Shown here in pieces: positions 25,020 to 36,701 of a stretch of 64,000 bases of DNA. The translations under genes and the position numbers were made by a program. The first letter of the stretch is position 1. Every line of letters begins with the position of its first letter. The DNA lies in assembly GCF_011326725.1 (NCBI RefSeq), contig NZ_JAANCO010000001.1:2083115-2147114 (forward strand), given 5' to 3'. This DNA is from Microbacterium excoecariae. Its GTDB lineage: Bacteria; Actinomycetota; Actinomycetes; Actinomycetales; Microbacteriaceae. The notes under the pieces are model-generated. The model saw only the letters and a list, made by a program, of their open reading frames with translations. It ran no database searches and was not told the DNA's origin.

Positions 25020-26711
25020 GTGACTTCTGCCGATCTTCGCACCGACGCCCCCGCGATCGTCACCCGCAACCGCTGGCGCGACACCTTCGACGGAACGCTG
25101 CCGGAGGGGTGGGAGCCGACGATGTCCGTCTCGGTGATCATCCCCGCGTTCAAGAGCAAGACGCTGGAGTTTACGCTCGCGTCGCTCGCCGCACAGGACT
25201 ACCCGGAGCATCTCCTCGAGGTCGTCGTCCTCGACGACGGCGGCGGCGAGGAGCCCGTCGAGATCGGCGAGTACGCCCACCCCAACACGCGCCTCATCCG
25301 CGTGCACGAGGTGAACGACGGGTGGGGCCGATCGAACGCCACCGACATCGGCATCAAGGCGACGACCGGCGACATCATCTACTGGGTCGACTCGGACATG
25401 ATCCTGTTCCGCGACAACGTGCGCCAGCACGCCAAGTGGGCGCACTTCATCCCCGAGGCCGCGACGATCGGCGACAAGGGCTTCATCGAGGAGTGGGACT
25501 ACACGCCGGAAGAGGTCTACCGCAAGGTCCTCGACGGCACGATCGCGGACGACTACGACCGCTCGACGCTCCACGAGCACTGGTCGGAGGAGATCTACCG
25601 GAAGACCGACGACCTCAACGACTCGCACGGCCGCAACTACTCGACGCACATGGGCGCCTGCGCGTCCGTGACGCGCGAGGTATACGACCGCACCTTCGGC
25701 CAGGACACGCGCCTGCACCTCGGCGAAGACACGGAGATCGCCTACCAGCTGTGGCAGGCCGGTGCCGTGTTCATCCCCGCGCACGACGCCCTCTCGTGGC
25801 ACATGGGTCGCGGCACGGTCCAGGACCACGCCGCCAAGGTCTCCTGGCACAACGACGTCCACTTCGCGCAGCGCATGCCGATCCCCCGGTACCGCCGGCG
25901 CGCGGAGAGCCGCGTCTGGGAAGTGCCCCTCGTCACGGTCGTCACCGAGGTGACCGCCGAGACCGCCGCCTGGGCGCGCCCGGCGGTCGACCGGATCCTC
26001 AACAACACCCAGACCGACCTCCGGGTCGTGCTCGTCGGGCCGTGGTCCGAGCTGCACGAGGGGCGCCGTCGCATGCTCGCGGATCCGATGAACGAGCTGT
26101 ATCTCGTGCGCGAGTGGTTCCGTACGGATCCGCGCGTCGAGTTCGCGACCGAGGCGCCCGAGACGGTCTTCCCCTCCCCCTTCCGCGTCGACATGCCGAT
26201 CACCGCGGGGCTCTCGCCCGAATCGATCCACGAGATGTATCGGCTCATCGATCAGCCCTGGCTCGGGGCGATCCGGTTCTTCACGCCGGGCCACGACAAC
26301 GACGACGCGGTGACGATCTGGAACTCCGCCGTCGTCGCCCGCGCGCGGCGCTACGTGACCGACGAGCTCGCCCTCGAGGACGTCGTGGACCGCATCGCGG
26401 GCTTCGAGTGGGCCTCGAGCGAGCGCGCCCACCTCTTCGACCTCCGCGAGGCCGAAGATCTCGAGGCGAAGGTCGTGCGGGAGGACCCGCGGGTCCCGCG
26501 CCTCGAGAAGGACCTGTGGCGGATGCGAAAGCGCGCCGAGGCCGCCGAGCAGCAGCTCCGCGAGCAGGGTTCTCTGCCCCGTCAGGCCGCACGGTCCCTC
26601 AACCGCGCCACGGGCGGTCGCGCAGGTCGCGCCGCGCGCGGGACCAACCGCGTGCTCGGGGGCGCCCCCGCGCGGCTGCTGCGCCGACTGCGCCGGTTGG
26701 TCACGCGCTGA
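25020..26711 (+). CDS. GT2 family glycosyltransferase with C-terminal coiled-coil tail
   Basis: A 563-residue enzyme. GT-A domain from residue 35: SVSVIIPAFKSKTLEFTLASLAAQDYP, VVLDDGGGEE, IYWVDSDMILF (metal-binding DSD), and the acceptor-side motif HLGEDTEIAYQLWQAG followed by HMGRGTVQDHAAK. A second unassigned domain (about 290-470) follows, then a charged helix (EKDLWRMRKRAEAAEQQLREQ) likely to form a coiled coil, and a basic C-terminus that may contact the membrane. GTG at 25020 is chosen from the -10 hexamer six bases upstream. Two bases separate its stop from the next gene, an acyltransferase. Confidence 0.82.
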   Translation: MTSADLRTDAPAIVTRNRWRDTFDGTLPEGWEPTMSVSVIIPAFKSKTLEFTLASLAAQDYPEHLLEVVVLDDGGGEEPVEIGEYAHPNTRLIRVHEVNDGWGRSNATDIGIKATTGDIIYWVDSDMILFRDNVRQHAKWAHFIPEAATIGDKGFIEEWDYTPEEVYRKVLDGTIADDYDRSTLHEHWSEEIYRKTDDLNDSHGRNYSTHMGACASVTREVYDRTFGQDTRLHLGEDTEIAYQLWQAGAVFIPAHDALSWHMGRGTVQDHAAKVSWHNDVHFAQRMPIPRYRRRAESRVWEVPLVTVVTEVTAETAAWARPAVDRILNNTQTDLRVVLVGPWSELHEGRRRMLADPMNELYLVREWFRTDPRVEFATEAPETVFPSPFRVDMPITAGLSPESIHEMYRLIDQPWLGAIRFFTPGHDNDDAVTIWNSAVVARARRYVTDELALEDVVDRIAGFEWASSERAHLFDLREAEDLEAKVVREDPRVPRLEKDLWRMRKRAEAAEQQLREQGSLPRQAARSLNRATGGRAGRAARGTNRVLGGAPARLLRRLRRLVTR

Positions 26712-26713
26712 CC

Positions 26714-28771
26714 GTGGCGGGGCGCGCCCCGGCCGACGCCGCCCGCGCGTCGTTCCGGCCCGACATCCAGGCGCTGCGCGCCCTCGCGGTCGCGAGCGTC
26801 CTGCTGTACCACCTCTGGCCGAACCGGCTCACGGGCGGATTCGTCGGGGTCGACGTGTTCTTTGTGATCAGCGGCTACCTGATCACGTCGCACCTCATTC
26901 GCGAACGGCACCGCACGGGCCGGATCGCCCTGGGCGCGTTCTGGGCGCGCCGCGCCGCGCGCCTCCTCCCCGCCTCGCTCCTCGTGCTCGCGGTCACGGC
27001 CATCGCCGTGGTCGTCGTCGTGCCGACCGCGCTCTGGCGCCAGTTCCTCGGCGATATCACCGCCTCGGCGCTGTACATCGAGAACTGGCGCCTCCTCGTC
27101 GACAGCGTCGACTACCTGGCTGCCGAGAACCAGGCCTCCCCCGTGCAGCACTTCTGGACGCTGTCGGCCGAAGAGCAGTTCTACGTCCTCCTGCCGCTCC
27201 TGCTCGTCATGACGATGGCGCTGTTCCGGCGGTTCCCGTGGCGCCGCGTGATCCTCGTCGCCATCGCGGTCGCGACCGTCGCGAGCTTCGCCCACAGCGT
27301 GTGGCTCCTCGCCGCCGCCCCCGGGCAGGCGTACTTCTCGACGTTCTCCCGCGCGTGGGAGTTCGGCGCGGGCGCCCTGCTCGCGTTCGCCCCGCCCCTG
27401 ACGTCGGGCCGCGCGGGCGCTGTGGTCTCGACGGCGGGCGTGGCAGCGATTGCCTGGTCCACCGTGGGTCTCAGCGGCGCAGATCCCTTCCCTGGCGCGT
27501 GGGCGCTCGTTCCCGTCGTGGGGACCGCCGCCGCCATCTGGGGTGGGGCACACGCCCCGCTCGCCGCCGCCGGCCGCCTCGCGCCCGTGGCCTTCCTCGG
27601 TCGTGTGTCCTACGCCGTCTACCTCTGGCACTGGCCCCTCATCGTGCTCGTACCGTTCGCGACCTCCCGGGCGCTCACGACGCTCGACAAGGTCGCGATC
27701 GCGGCAGTCGCGATCGCGCTCGCCTGGGCGTCGACGGTGTTCGTCGAGGACCGCGTGCGCTCGTCGCCGCGCCTCCTGCACGGCCGCCGCCCCCGCACCA
27801 TCGCGGCGTGGAGCGCCGCGGGCATGGCCGCGGTCCTCGTCCTGTCACTCGGCGGCGTCGCGGGGCTCGTGCGCTCCGAGGAGCGCGTGGTGGAGGCGAC
27901 GCAGGCACTCGTCGCGGATCCGCCCCCCTGCTTCGGCGCGGCCGCCATGGCGCCGGACTGCCGACCCGACGGCTCGGATCCCTCCGACGCCGCGGTCGCG
28001 GACGCCGGCGTCGATGTCGTCCCCGCGCTGGGCGACATCGCGAGCGACGACGGCAACGCCCCCGGGTGCTGGGCGAAGCCGGAGGAGGCGGACGTGCACA
28101 TGTGCACGCTCGGGGCGGAGGACGCGCCCGTGCGGATCATCGCGGTGGGAGACTCCCACAACAACGCGATGATCCCGGCGTACGAGGCGGTCGCCGAACA
28201 GCTGGGTTGGCGCATCGACGTCGCCGGGCACGCGGGGTGTCCGTGGACGACGGAAGACCTGGAGCTCGCCACCGACGAGCAGACTGAGGCGTGCGAGACG
28301 TGGCGCGGCCACCTCGCGGACCTCATCGCCGAGGCCGGCGACGACGTCGACGGGATCCTCGTTGCCAGCTCGGCGGGGGCGGAGCCGGCGGACGACGCCC
28401 AGGTGCGTGGGCTCGTCGAAGCCTGGGCCCTGCGCCCGGACGTTTCGGTTCCTGTGCTCGCCCTCATCGATAATCCGCGCTACCCGGAGAGCCCCGTTGC
28501 GTGCGTGTCCGAGGACCCGACCACCGCCACCGCGCGGTGCGCGCTCCCCCGCGCGGAGGCGCTCGTCGACGACGGAAAGCGCCGCGCCGTGGAGCAGTCC
28601 GAAAACGCGCGCGCGATCGATCTCACCGACGCGTACTGCACGGAGGCCGCCTGCCCTCCCGTCATCGGGGGCGTCGCGGTGTATCGAGACGCGCATCACC
28701 TCTCGGCGACGTACGCCGCCACCGTGGGGCCGCTCCTGGCGGACGAGCTTCGCGAGGCGCTCCTCCGCTGA
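26714..28771 (+). CDS. OafA-type acyltransferase with C-terminal SGNH domain
   Basis: Predicted to move acyl groups across the membrane and O-acylate a surface glycan. Of 685 residues, the first 380 or so form the acyltransferase-3 domain of about ten helices, with the catalytic-type His in FRPDIQALRALAVASVLLYH and the motif QHFWTLSAEEQFY. The C-terminal SGNH domain has the nucleophile in GDSHNN at 479-484 and the Asp-x-x-His pair DAHH at 659-662. Several Cys pairs in the outer domain suggest disulfides. GTG start two bases after the upstream glycosyltransferase. The convergent neighbour is a paralogue with the same architecture. Confidence 0.9.
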   Translation: MAGRAPADAARASFRPDIQALRALAVASVLLYHLWPNRLTGGFVGVDVFFVISGYLITSHLIRERHRTGRIALGAFWARRAARLLPASLLVLAVTAIAVVVVVPTALWRQFLGDITASALYIENWRLLVDSVDYLAAENQASPVQHFWTLSAEEQFYVLLPLLLVMTMALFRRFPWRRVILVAIAVATVASFAHSVWLLAAAPGQAYFSTFSRAWEFGAGALLAFAPPLTSGRAGAVVSTAGVAAIAWSTVGLSGADPFPGAWALVPVVGTAAAIWGGAHAPLAAAGRLAPVAFLGRVSYAVYLWHWPLIVLVPFATSRALTTLDKVAIAAVAIALAWASTVFVEDRVRSSPRLLHGRRPRTIAAWSAAGMAAVLVLSLGGVAGLVRSEERVVEATQALVADPPPCFGAAAMAPDCRPDGSDPSDAAVADAGVDVVPALGDIASDDGNAPGCWAKPEEADVHMCTLGAEDAPVRIIAVGDSHNNAMIPAYEAVAEQLGWRIDVAGHAGCPWTTEDLELATDEQTEACETWRGHLADLIAEAGDDVDGILVASSAGAEPADDAQVRGLVEAWALRPDVSVPVLALIDNPRYPESPVACVSEDPTTATARCALPRAEALVDDGKRRAVEQSENARAIDLTDAYCTEAACPPVIGGVAVYRDAHHLSATYAATVGPLLADELREALLR

Positions 28772-28779
28772 CGCCGCCC

Positions 28780-30840
28780 TTACCCGACGTGGCGCCCGAG
28801 CGCGCGATCGAGGTACGGCGCCAGCGTCGCCGCGTAGGACGCCGTCAGGTGCGCCCCGTCGCGGGTGACGATGACGCCTCCCTGGACCATGCGGCACACG
28901 TCGATGTCGCATTCGAGGTCAGTGAGGTCGATGAGGTAGGCGTTCTCGGTCTGCGCGACCGCCTCCTCGATCCCCGTCGGCTTGAGCGCCTCGCGGCGCG
29001 GTAGCTCGCATTCCCCGGCCTCGACCGCGGCGGGGTCCGCGAGACACCCGAGCGCGTCCTCCGGGAAGATCGGGTTGTCGACGAGCGCGAGGATCGGCGT
29101 CTCGGCCCCGCCCCGGTCCGCCCACGCGTCCACCGTGATCTCCGTGTGGTACTCCTCGGGGCTTTGATCGGGGTCCACGGGCTTCTCGCGGTGCTTGGAC
29201 GAGGCGACCGTGAGGATCGCGTCATAGTCGCCGGACGCGGCCAGCCGACCGATCTCCGTGCGCCACGCGCGGCACGCCGCCTCGTCCTCTGGCTGTTTCC
29301 CGGAGATCGGCGTCTCGGGCGCGACCCACTTGCAGCCGGCTCGTCCGGAGGCGTCGATGCGCCACCCCCGCGCCTCGGCGATGTCCTCGTAGACGTCCAG
29401 GAACACGTTGTTGTGCGAGTCGCCGACCGCGAGGATCCGCGCGCTGTACCCCTCGGTCTCGCCCAGAGCACACAGGCGCATCTCGTACACCTCGGGCCCG
29501 CCCCAACACTCCGCGCGGTTGGCGTCGTCGCGCCGGAGATCCTCGAGCGCGGGCGTCATCTCTCCCGCGAAGTCCGCGTTCCGGCAGTCCGGGCGCGCCG
29601 GGTCGAGCGTCGCGGCCCCGGCGCACGAGTCCAGCGCGACCGCGGGCGGATCCGCCTGGGCGCGCGCCGCGGCCACGCCCGCCGGGACCGCGGCCACGGC
29701 GATCGCGACGAGCGCGACCGCGAGCGAACGGCGCATGCCCTGGCCCGTCACGCGCGCGATCGGCCGAGACAACGCGACCCGGGTGAGCACTGCGAGGAGC
29801 GCCGAGGCGCCGAGGACGACGAGCGCGCCGCGCCAGCCGAGCTCGTCGCGCCCCTTGATCGTGAAGAAGGCGATGAGGAGCGGCCAGTGCCAGAGATACA
29901 GGCCGTAGGAGACGGCGTCGAGCTCGCGCAGCGGGCGACTGCTCAGCAACCGCGACGGCGACCCCGGCCCGCCCTCGGCGGACAGCAAGACGAGCGCCGC
30001 GCCGCCGACCGGCACGAGCGCGGCGGGCCCGGGGTAGGCGGCCCCGCCGTCGAAGAGGAATCCGCTCGCGAGGATCATGGCGAGGCCCGCCCAGCCCGCG
30101 ACGACCCGCGCGGGCCGCGGGAGGCGCCATCCCGCGAGAACCGCCGCGGCGAGGAGGCCGCCGGCTCCCAGCTCCCAGAAGCGGGCGAGGGAATGGAAGT
30201 ACGCGACCGACGGCGCGAGCGCGTTGAGGTGCCACGCATAGGCGAAGGACGCCGCCGTGGCCGCGGCGAGCAGCGTCCAGAAGACCAGGGTGCGGGCGCT
30301 GCGGGCGCGCAAGAAGAGCACCACGCTCGCGAGGAGCGGGAACACGAGGAAGAACTGCGCCTGCACGGACAGCGACCAGAAGTGCTGCAGCGGGCTCGTC
30401 TGCGGCCCCGCCGCGCCGTACGACAACTGCGACGAGATGAGCTGCCAGTTCTCCACGTAGAGCGCCGACGAGACGACCTCCACGAGGTTTTGCTCCCGCA
30501 ACCACGGCGAGTACACCGTAAAGGTCAGCGCGGTGATCGCGAGCAGGACGACGGCCGCCGGCGGGGCGAGGCGCGCGAAGGTGCGCGCCCAGCGCGCGAC
30601 GATGCCGAGCGGCCGGCCATCGCGCAGCGCGCGGCCGAGCGAGAGCACGAGGAGGAACCCCGAGACCGTGAGAAAGACGTCGACGCCGCCCGACACCCGG
30701 CCGTGGCCGAACAGGTGAAACACGACGACCAGGGTGAGCGCGATCCCGCGCAGCCCGTCGACCTCGGCAATGCGCGTCGCGGCCGGCCGCGCGAGTGGAT
30801 CGGGAGGGGTCGCGCGAAGCGGGCGTGCGTGGAGCGTCAC
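28780..30840 (-). CDS. Second OafA-type acyltransferase with C-terminal SGNH domain
   Basis: A 686-residue paralogue of the convergent gene ending 8 bases away. The acyltransferase-3 domain retains the His in VDGLRGIALTLVVVFH, but the motif that reads SAEEQFY in its neighbour is SVQAQFF here, so the two glutamates are missing. The SGNH part is intact: GDSHNN at 473-478 and DGAH at 661-664. The start is one of two adjacent GTG codons (30843 or 30840); the second is used. It follows the glf-sulfotransferase-wzm-wzt operon on the same strand, after a 76-base gap that contains a hairpin, so it may have its own promoter. Confidence 0.87.
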   Translation of the reverse strand: MTLHARPLRATPPDPLARPAATRIAEVDGLRGIALTLVVVFHLFGHGRVSGGVDVFLTVSGFLLVLSLGRALRDGRPLGIVARWARTFARLAPPAAVVLLAITALTFTVYSPWLREQNLVEVVSSALYVENWQLISSQLSYGAAGPQTSPLQHFWSLSVQAQFFLVFPLLASVVLFLRARSARTLVFWTLLAAATAASFAYAWHLNALAPSVAYFHSLARFWELGAGGLLAAAVLAGWRLPRPARVVAGWAGLAMILASGFLFDGGAAYPGPAALVPVGGAALVLLSAEGGPGSPSRLLSSRPLRELDAVSYGLYLWHWPLLIAFFTIKGRDELGWRGALVVLGASALLAVLTRVALSRPIARVTGQGMRRSLAVALVAIAVAAVPAGVAAARAQADPPAVALDSCAGAATLDPARPDCRNADFAGEMTPALEDLRRDDANRAECWGGPEVYEMRLCALGETEGYSARILAVGDSHNNVFLDVYEDIAEARGWRIDASGRAGCKWVAPETPISGKQPEDEAACRAWRTEIGRLAASGDYDAILTVASSKHREKPVDPDQSPEEYHTEITVDAWADRGGAETPILALVDNPIFPEDALGCLADPAAVEAGECELPRREALKPTGIEEAVAQTENAYLIDLTDLECDIDVCRMVQGGVIVTRDGAHLTASYAATLAPYLDRALGRHVG

Positions 30841-30879
30841 CACAACATCTTGCCACCTCGGGCGGTGCCGAACCTCACC

Positions 30880-30901
30880 GCGGGCACGGAACCGCGCCCG
30901 C
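30880..30901 (-). terminator. Hairpin downstream of wzt-type gene
   Basis: Read on the minus strand, GCGGGCGCG pairs with CGTGCCCGC across a 4-base loop (nine pairs, one of them G-U). The wobble pair is possible only in the minus-strand transcript, which favours a terminator for the exporter operon ending at 30917. No T-run. Confidence 0.5.
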
Positions 30902-30916
30902 GCATAGGGGGACGAC

Positions 30917-31669
30917 CTAGCTGCCCTCCGTGTCGGCCCGGTATGCCGCGAGCACGTCGGCGATGGGGGCATCGAGCGCGAGGCGGTGATCGCGGATGTA
31001 CAGCCCGCGCTCGCAGAACCGCGCGAGATCCGCCTCCCGATGGCTGACGAAGAAGAGCGTGCGCCCCTCCGAGAGCATCTCGTCGATGCGGCGGTAACAC
31101 TTGTCTCGGAAGGCCTTGTCGCCGACCGCGAGCACCTCGTCGACGAGCAGGATCGGCTCGTCGAGCTGCGAGACGACGGCGAACGCGAGGCGCACCTTCA
31201 TCCCGTTCGAGAGGTGCTTGTACGGGGTCTCCTGGAAGTCGGCAAGCTCCGCGAAATCGATGATCGAGTCGTACCTCGCGCTCACCTCGCGCGCGCTCAT
31301 GCCGTGCAGGCCGGCGGTGAGGCGGACGTTCTCGCGCACCGTCAGGTCCCCGACGAAGCCGCCCGTGATCTCGATCAGCGGTGCCACCCCCGCCGACACC
31401 GTCACGGATCCCTCGTCGGGCAGGAGCACGCCCGCCACGAGCTTGAGGAGGGTCGACTTGCCCTGGCCGTTGCGCCCGACCACGCCGATGGATTCGCCCC
31501 GCCGCACCGAGAAGGTCACGTCGCGCAGCGCCCAGAACTCCCCGGCGGGCGCGCGCCGGGACGCGTCGGCGAACATCGCCTTGATCGAGCGCCGGCCGCG
31601 CCTGTTGCGGCGAAATCGCACGCCCAGCCCGTCGACCGAGATCGCGCGCTCCTCCGGTGTCGCGACCAT
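30917..31669 (-). CDS. ABC-2 polysaccharide exporter, ATP-binding subunit (Wzt type, copy 1)
   Basis: A 250-residue ATPase with Walker A GRNGQGKST at 65-73, signature LSNGMKVRLAF (where canonical ABC proteins have LSGGQ), Walker B ILLVDEVLAVGD and switch histidine in FVSHREAD. It lacks the C-terminal carbohydrate-binding domain of Gram-negative Wzt and so resembles the mycobacterial galactan exporter ATPase (Rv3781 type) and TagH-like proteins. The ATG overlaps the permease stop by one base (TGATG) and is preceded by AAGGAG. Its operon partners (glf, sulfotransferase, permease) indicate that it exports the galactofuranose-containing polymer or its lipid-linked precursor. Confidence 0.9.
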   Translation of the reverse strand: MVATPEERAISVDGLGVRFRRNRRGRRSIKAMFADASRRAPAGEFWALRDVTFSVRRGESIGVVGRNGQGKSTLLKLVAGVLLPDEGSVTVSAGVAPLIEITGGFVGDLTVRENVRLTAGLHGMSAREVSARYDSIIDFAELADFQETPYKHLSNGMKVRLAFAVVSQLDEPILLVDEVLAVGDKAFRDKCYRRIDEMLSEGRTLFFVSHREADLARFCERGLYIRDHRLALDAPIADVLAAYRADTEGS

Positions 31670-32459
31670 CACAGCTCCTTCAGCAGCGGCCGCTCGAGGC
31701 GGCGGAACACGGCGAGGCCGATGCCGAGCGTCGCGACGCTGACGACGACGCTGATGCCGACCGCGAGGCTGTCCCACTGCTCGGGGAAGAACGCGGCGCG
31801 ATACATCGTGAGGATCCCGGCCAGCGGGTTGAGGATCCCCAGATCGCGCGCGATCCCCGGCAGGTCATGCACGCCGTAGATGATCGGTGTGGCATAGAAC
31901 AGCGCGCGGAGGATCAACCGGGTCGTGCGCTCGAGGTCGGTGAACAGGACGCAGAGCGGCGCGATGATCAAGCCCAGCCCCACGAGCAGGATGGTCTGCA
32001 CGAGGACCGCCACGGGGAACCAGAGAATCCCCCACCCGAACTGCGTTCCGCTCGCGACGACCGCGAACAGCGCGAGGACGGGGAGCGAGAGCACGAACTC
32101 GATCCCCTTGGACAGCACGATCCGCCCGATCCAGATCGTCCGGGGGATCGCGGTCGAACGCACGAGCTTCGCGTCCTTGTTGAACGCCCGCGTGAAATCG
32201 CTCACGCACGCGTTGAACCACACCCACGGCAGAAGCGCCGCGATGAGGAACACGATGTAGGGCTCGGCCCCCACCGAACGGTGGAACACCACCGTGAAGA
32301 CGAACCAGTAGATCCCGCTCATGACGAGCGGATCCAGGACGCTCCACAGGTACCCGAGCCAGCTCGTCGAGTACCTCACGCGGAGGTCGCGCGCCGACAG
32401 GAGCCACAGCGAGTGCAGATAGCGCCGCGGCGTGCCCGGCGACCCGACGGCGGGCGCGG

Positions 32460-32463
<4 letters not shown>
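31669..32463 (-). CDS. ABC-2 polysaccharide exporter, permease subunit (Wzm type, copy 1)
   Basis: A 264-residue permease of the ABC2_membrane family with the standard start (YLHSLWLLSARDLRVRYSTSWLGYLWSVLDPLVMSGIYW) and six helices; the loop FNKDAKLVRSTAIPRTIWIGRIVLSKGIEF and the ending FRRLERPLLKEL are typical of Wzm/TagG. GTG at 32463 overlaps the stop of the sulfotransferase gene by four bases (GTGA), and its own stop overlaps the ATPase start. Together with the ATPase it forms a full exporter, expected to carry a lipid-linked glycan across the cytoplasmic membrane. Confidence 0.9.
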
Positions 32464-34609
<2,146 letters not shown>

Positions 34610-34625
34610 TCACGTGCGCGAGAGA

Positions 34626-36665
34626 TCAACCCGCCGGAAGGTCGCCGCACTGATCGATGCGATACAGCTCGGTGACCCCGTCCGTGGCCACGCGCTCGAA
34701 CAGCCCCGCCTCGACGGCCCGGTGCGGCCCCGGGAAGTGATTGCCCGACGGGTCTCCCCCGCCGAACTCGTGCGGGTCGTAGAGCACGTACCGCACGCGC
34801 AGCGCGTCGAGCGCACGGCACACGTCGGGGTTGTCCCCGATCTCCTCCAGGTGCCAGGCGAGCGCGAGGCGGTCGGCGTCCCACTGCCCGTTGACGTGCG
34901 GGAAGACGGGCTCGCGATCCGCGTAGAGCCCCGTGAGCGCGGATCCGTCCCACGGATCCCCGAGGACCCGCTGATCCGCCGGCACATTCGCGCGGACCTC
35001 GGTAGCGAAGAAGTCCTCCTGCGCCCGCGAGATGACCGCTGCGTCGGCCCGCTCATCCGGTTGCCAGAACACCCGCGCGATCGCGGCCGAGGATCCCGTC
35101 TGGGCGAGGACGACGGCCGAGACGACGGTGGTCATGGCCGCAACCGCGACGGCCACCGCCGCGACCGGGCGCACCTCGCCGCGGCGCCCGAGCGCGCGCG
35201 CCGCAATCCGCCCCCACACCAGCGCGCCCCACGCGGCCAGGGGAACCGCCACGGCGGGTATCGCCGCCGCCAGTCGGAATCGATCCTTGTACCAGACGCC
35301 GGTGGCGAGCTTGGCGATCACCCCGTCAGACCCCGCCGCGAGCACGAACAGCGCAGCGACAAGCACGAACGCGACCACGAGCCAGGCCCGCCGCGCGCGC
35401 CAGGCCGCGACCGCCCCGGCTGCGACGAGCGCCGCGAGGAGGAGGCTGGGGGCGGCCACGGCCGCGCCGTCACCCGTCATCGGCGCCTGCAGGATGACCT
35501 GCAACACCCCGTCGCCCACCCCCTGCACGGCGGCCGCCTGGGGGCCGCTCAGCCGATCCGAGATCGGCTCGTCGAACAACCCCAGACCGACGACCGCGTA
35601 GGCGAACGCGGCGCCCAGCGCGGCGACGGTCGCGACCCCCGTCCCCACGAGCGCCCGGACGGCCACGGCGCGTAGGCGCCCGCCCGCGCGCCAGGCGCGG
35701 CGCGCGGCGCGCGCGACCTGGGCCACCACGAAAGGCGCCCCGATGACGACCCAGGTCGGGATCACGCGGGGGTGAGAGATGCCGAGCGCGAGGACGGCGA
35801 CGAGCGCCGCGCTCGCGAGTGCCGCGACGACGACACCGGCCCGCGGCGCCCGCGCCGTGCCGCCCAGGCGGATCGCCGCGACCATGATCGCCACGGCGGC
35901 GGGCAACAGTGCGTGCGCGAGGTAGGTGGGGTAGATGGTGCCCCACGACAGGAGCGCATACGGAAACGCGCCGAACGCGCTGGAGAGCGCGAGCGCGGCG
36001 GGGACCGCGACGCCGCGCGCCGCGGCCGGGACGACAACCTGCGTGAGCCACGCCGCGCCGGGCATCCACGCGCCGATCGCGACGGCGATCCACGCGGCAT
36101 GGAACGCCGCGGGCACGGACGCCCCCGAGAGCTGAGCGGTGCCCGCGACGATCAGGTGCCACCCCGAGGGGTAATACGCCAGCCCCGTCCCGCCCGTCTC
36201 GATCAGGGAACGCAGCGTGAGCGGCGACCCCGAGAACCCGTCGAGAATGGCGCTCACCGCCGAGAGGTGGAAGACGTTGTCGTACGTCTGCGAGATCCGC
36301 TCGGGAGACGCAACCCCCGACAGCGCGACCAGGCAGATCACGACGGCGCCGCCGATCCACGCCCCCGCGAGCACCCCGGGCCGGGCGCGCGTGGCCGACA
36401 GCGTTCCGCGGGGCACGACACGGCGGGCGACGACCGCGAGCGCCGCGAGCGGCAGGGCGATCACCAGCGCCTGCCACGGGTGCCACGCCCATCCGGCGAC
36501 GCCACCGAGCGCCGCTCCCGCGCCCAGGCAGACCACCGACACGAGCCCGGAGAGGGCGACGCGGGCGATCGCTCCGAGGCGGAGCGGCGCCGTGGCGATC
36601 AGCCCCGGCCCGGTCAAGAGCACCAGAGCCGCGGCGACGGCGGGGACGATCTCAGCCCAGGTCAC
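34626..36665 (-). CDS. DUF6541 family integral membrane protein
   Basis: A 679-residue membrane protein with about 14 hydrophobic segments and a short polar tail. The periplasmic-facing loops contain ERISQTYDNVFHLSAVSAIL and YYPSGWHLIVAG, the hallmarks of the actinobacterial DUF6541 family, which resembles GT-C type glycosyltransferases in topology. The C-terminal 130 residues form a soluble domain (ANVPADQRVLGDPWDGSALTGLYADREPVFPHVNGQWD). A role in adding sugars outside the membrane is plausible from context only. GTG start 36 bases after the LGFP-protein stop; glf begins 79 bases downstream, so all may be one transcript. Confidence 0.75.
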   Translation of the reverse strand: MTWAEIVPAVAAALVLLTGPGLIATAPLRLGAIARVALSGLVSVVCLGAGAALGGVAGWAWHPWQALVIALPLAALAVVARRVVPRGTLSATRARPGVLAGAWIGGAVVICLVALSGVASPERISQTYDNVFHLSAVSAILDGFSGSPLTLRSLIETGGTGLAYYPSGWHLIVAGTAQLSGASVPAAFHAAWIAVAIGAWMPGAAWLTQVVVPAAARGVAVPAALALSSAFGAFPYALLSWGTIYPTYLAHALLPAAVAIMVAAIRLGGTARAPRAGVVVAALASAALVAVLALGISHPRVIPTWVVIGAPFVVAQVARAARRAWRAGGRLRAVAVRALVGTGVATVAALGAAFAYAVVGLGLFDEPISDRLSGPQAAAVQGVGDGVLQVILQAPMTGDGAAVAAPSLLLAALVAAGAVAAWRARRAWLVVAFVLVAALFVLAAGSDGVIAKLATGVWYKDRFRLAAAIPAVAVPLAAWGALVWGRIAARALGRRGEVRPVAAVAVAVAAMTTVVSAVVLAQTGSSAAIARVFWQPDERADAAVISRAQEDFFATEVRANVPADQRVLGDPWDGSALTGLYADREPVFPHVNGQWDADRLALAWHLEEIGDNPDVCRALDALRVRYVLYDPHEFGGGDPSGNHFPGPHRAVEAGLFERVATDGVTELYRIDQCGDLPAG

Positions 36666-36701
36666 CGCGGCGACCGCTCATGCCGATCGGGCCCGTGCGG
36701 A

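Noticed and set aside
23201..26713. Long plus-strand N-terminal extension of the first acyltransferase frame
   Set aside because: The frame is open for 1856 codons, but only the part from 26714 encodes a folded protein; the rest overlaps three well-supported glycosyltransferase genes.
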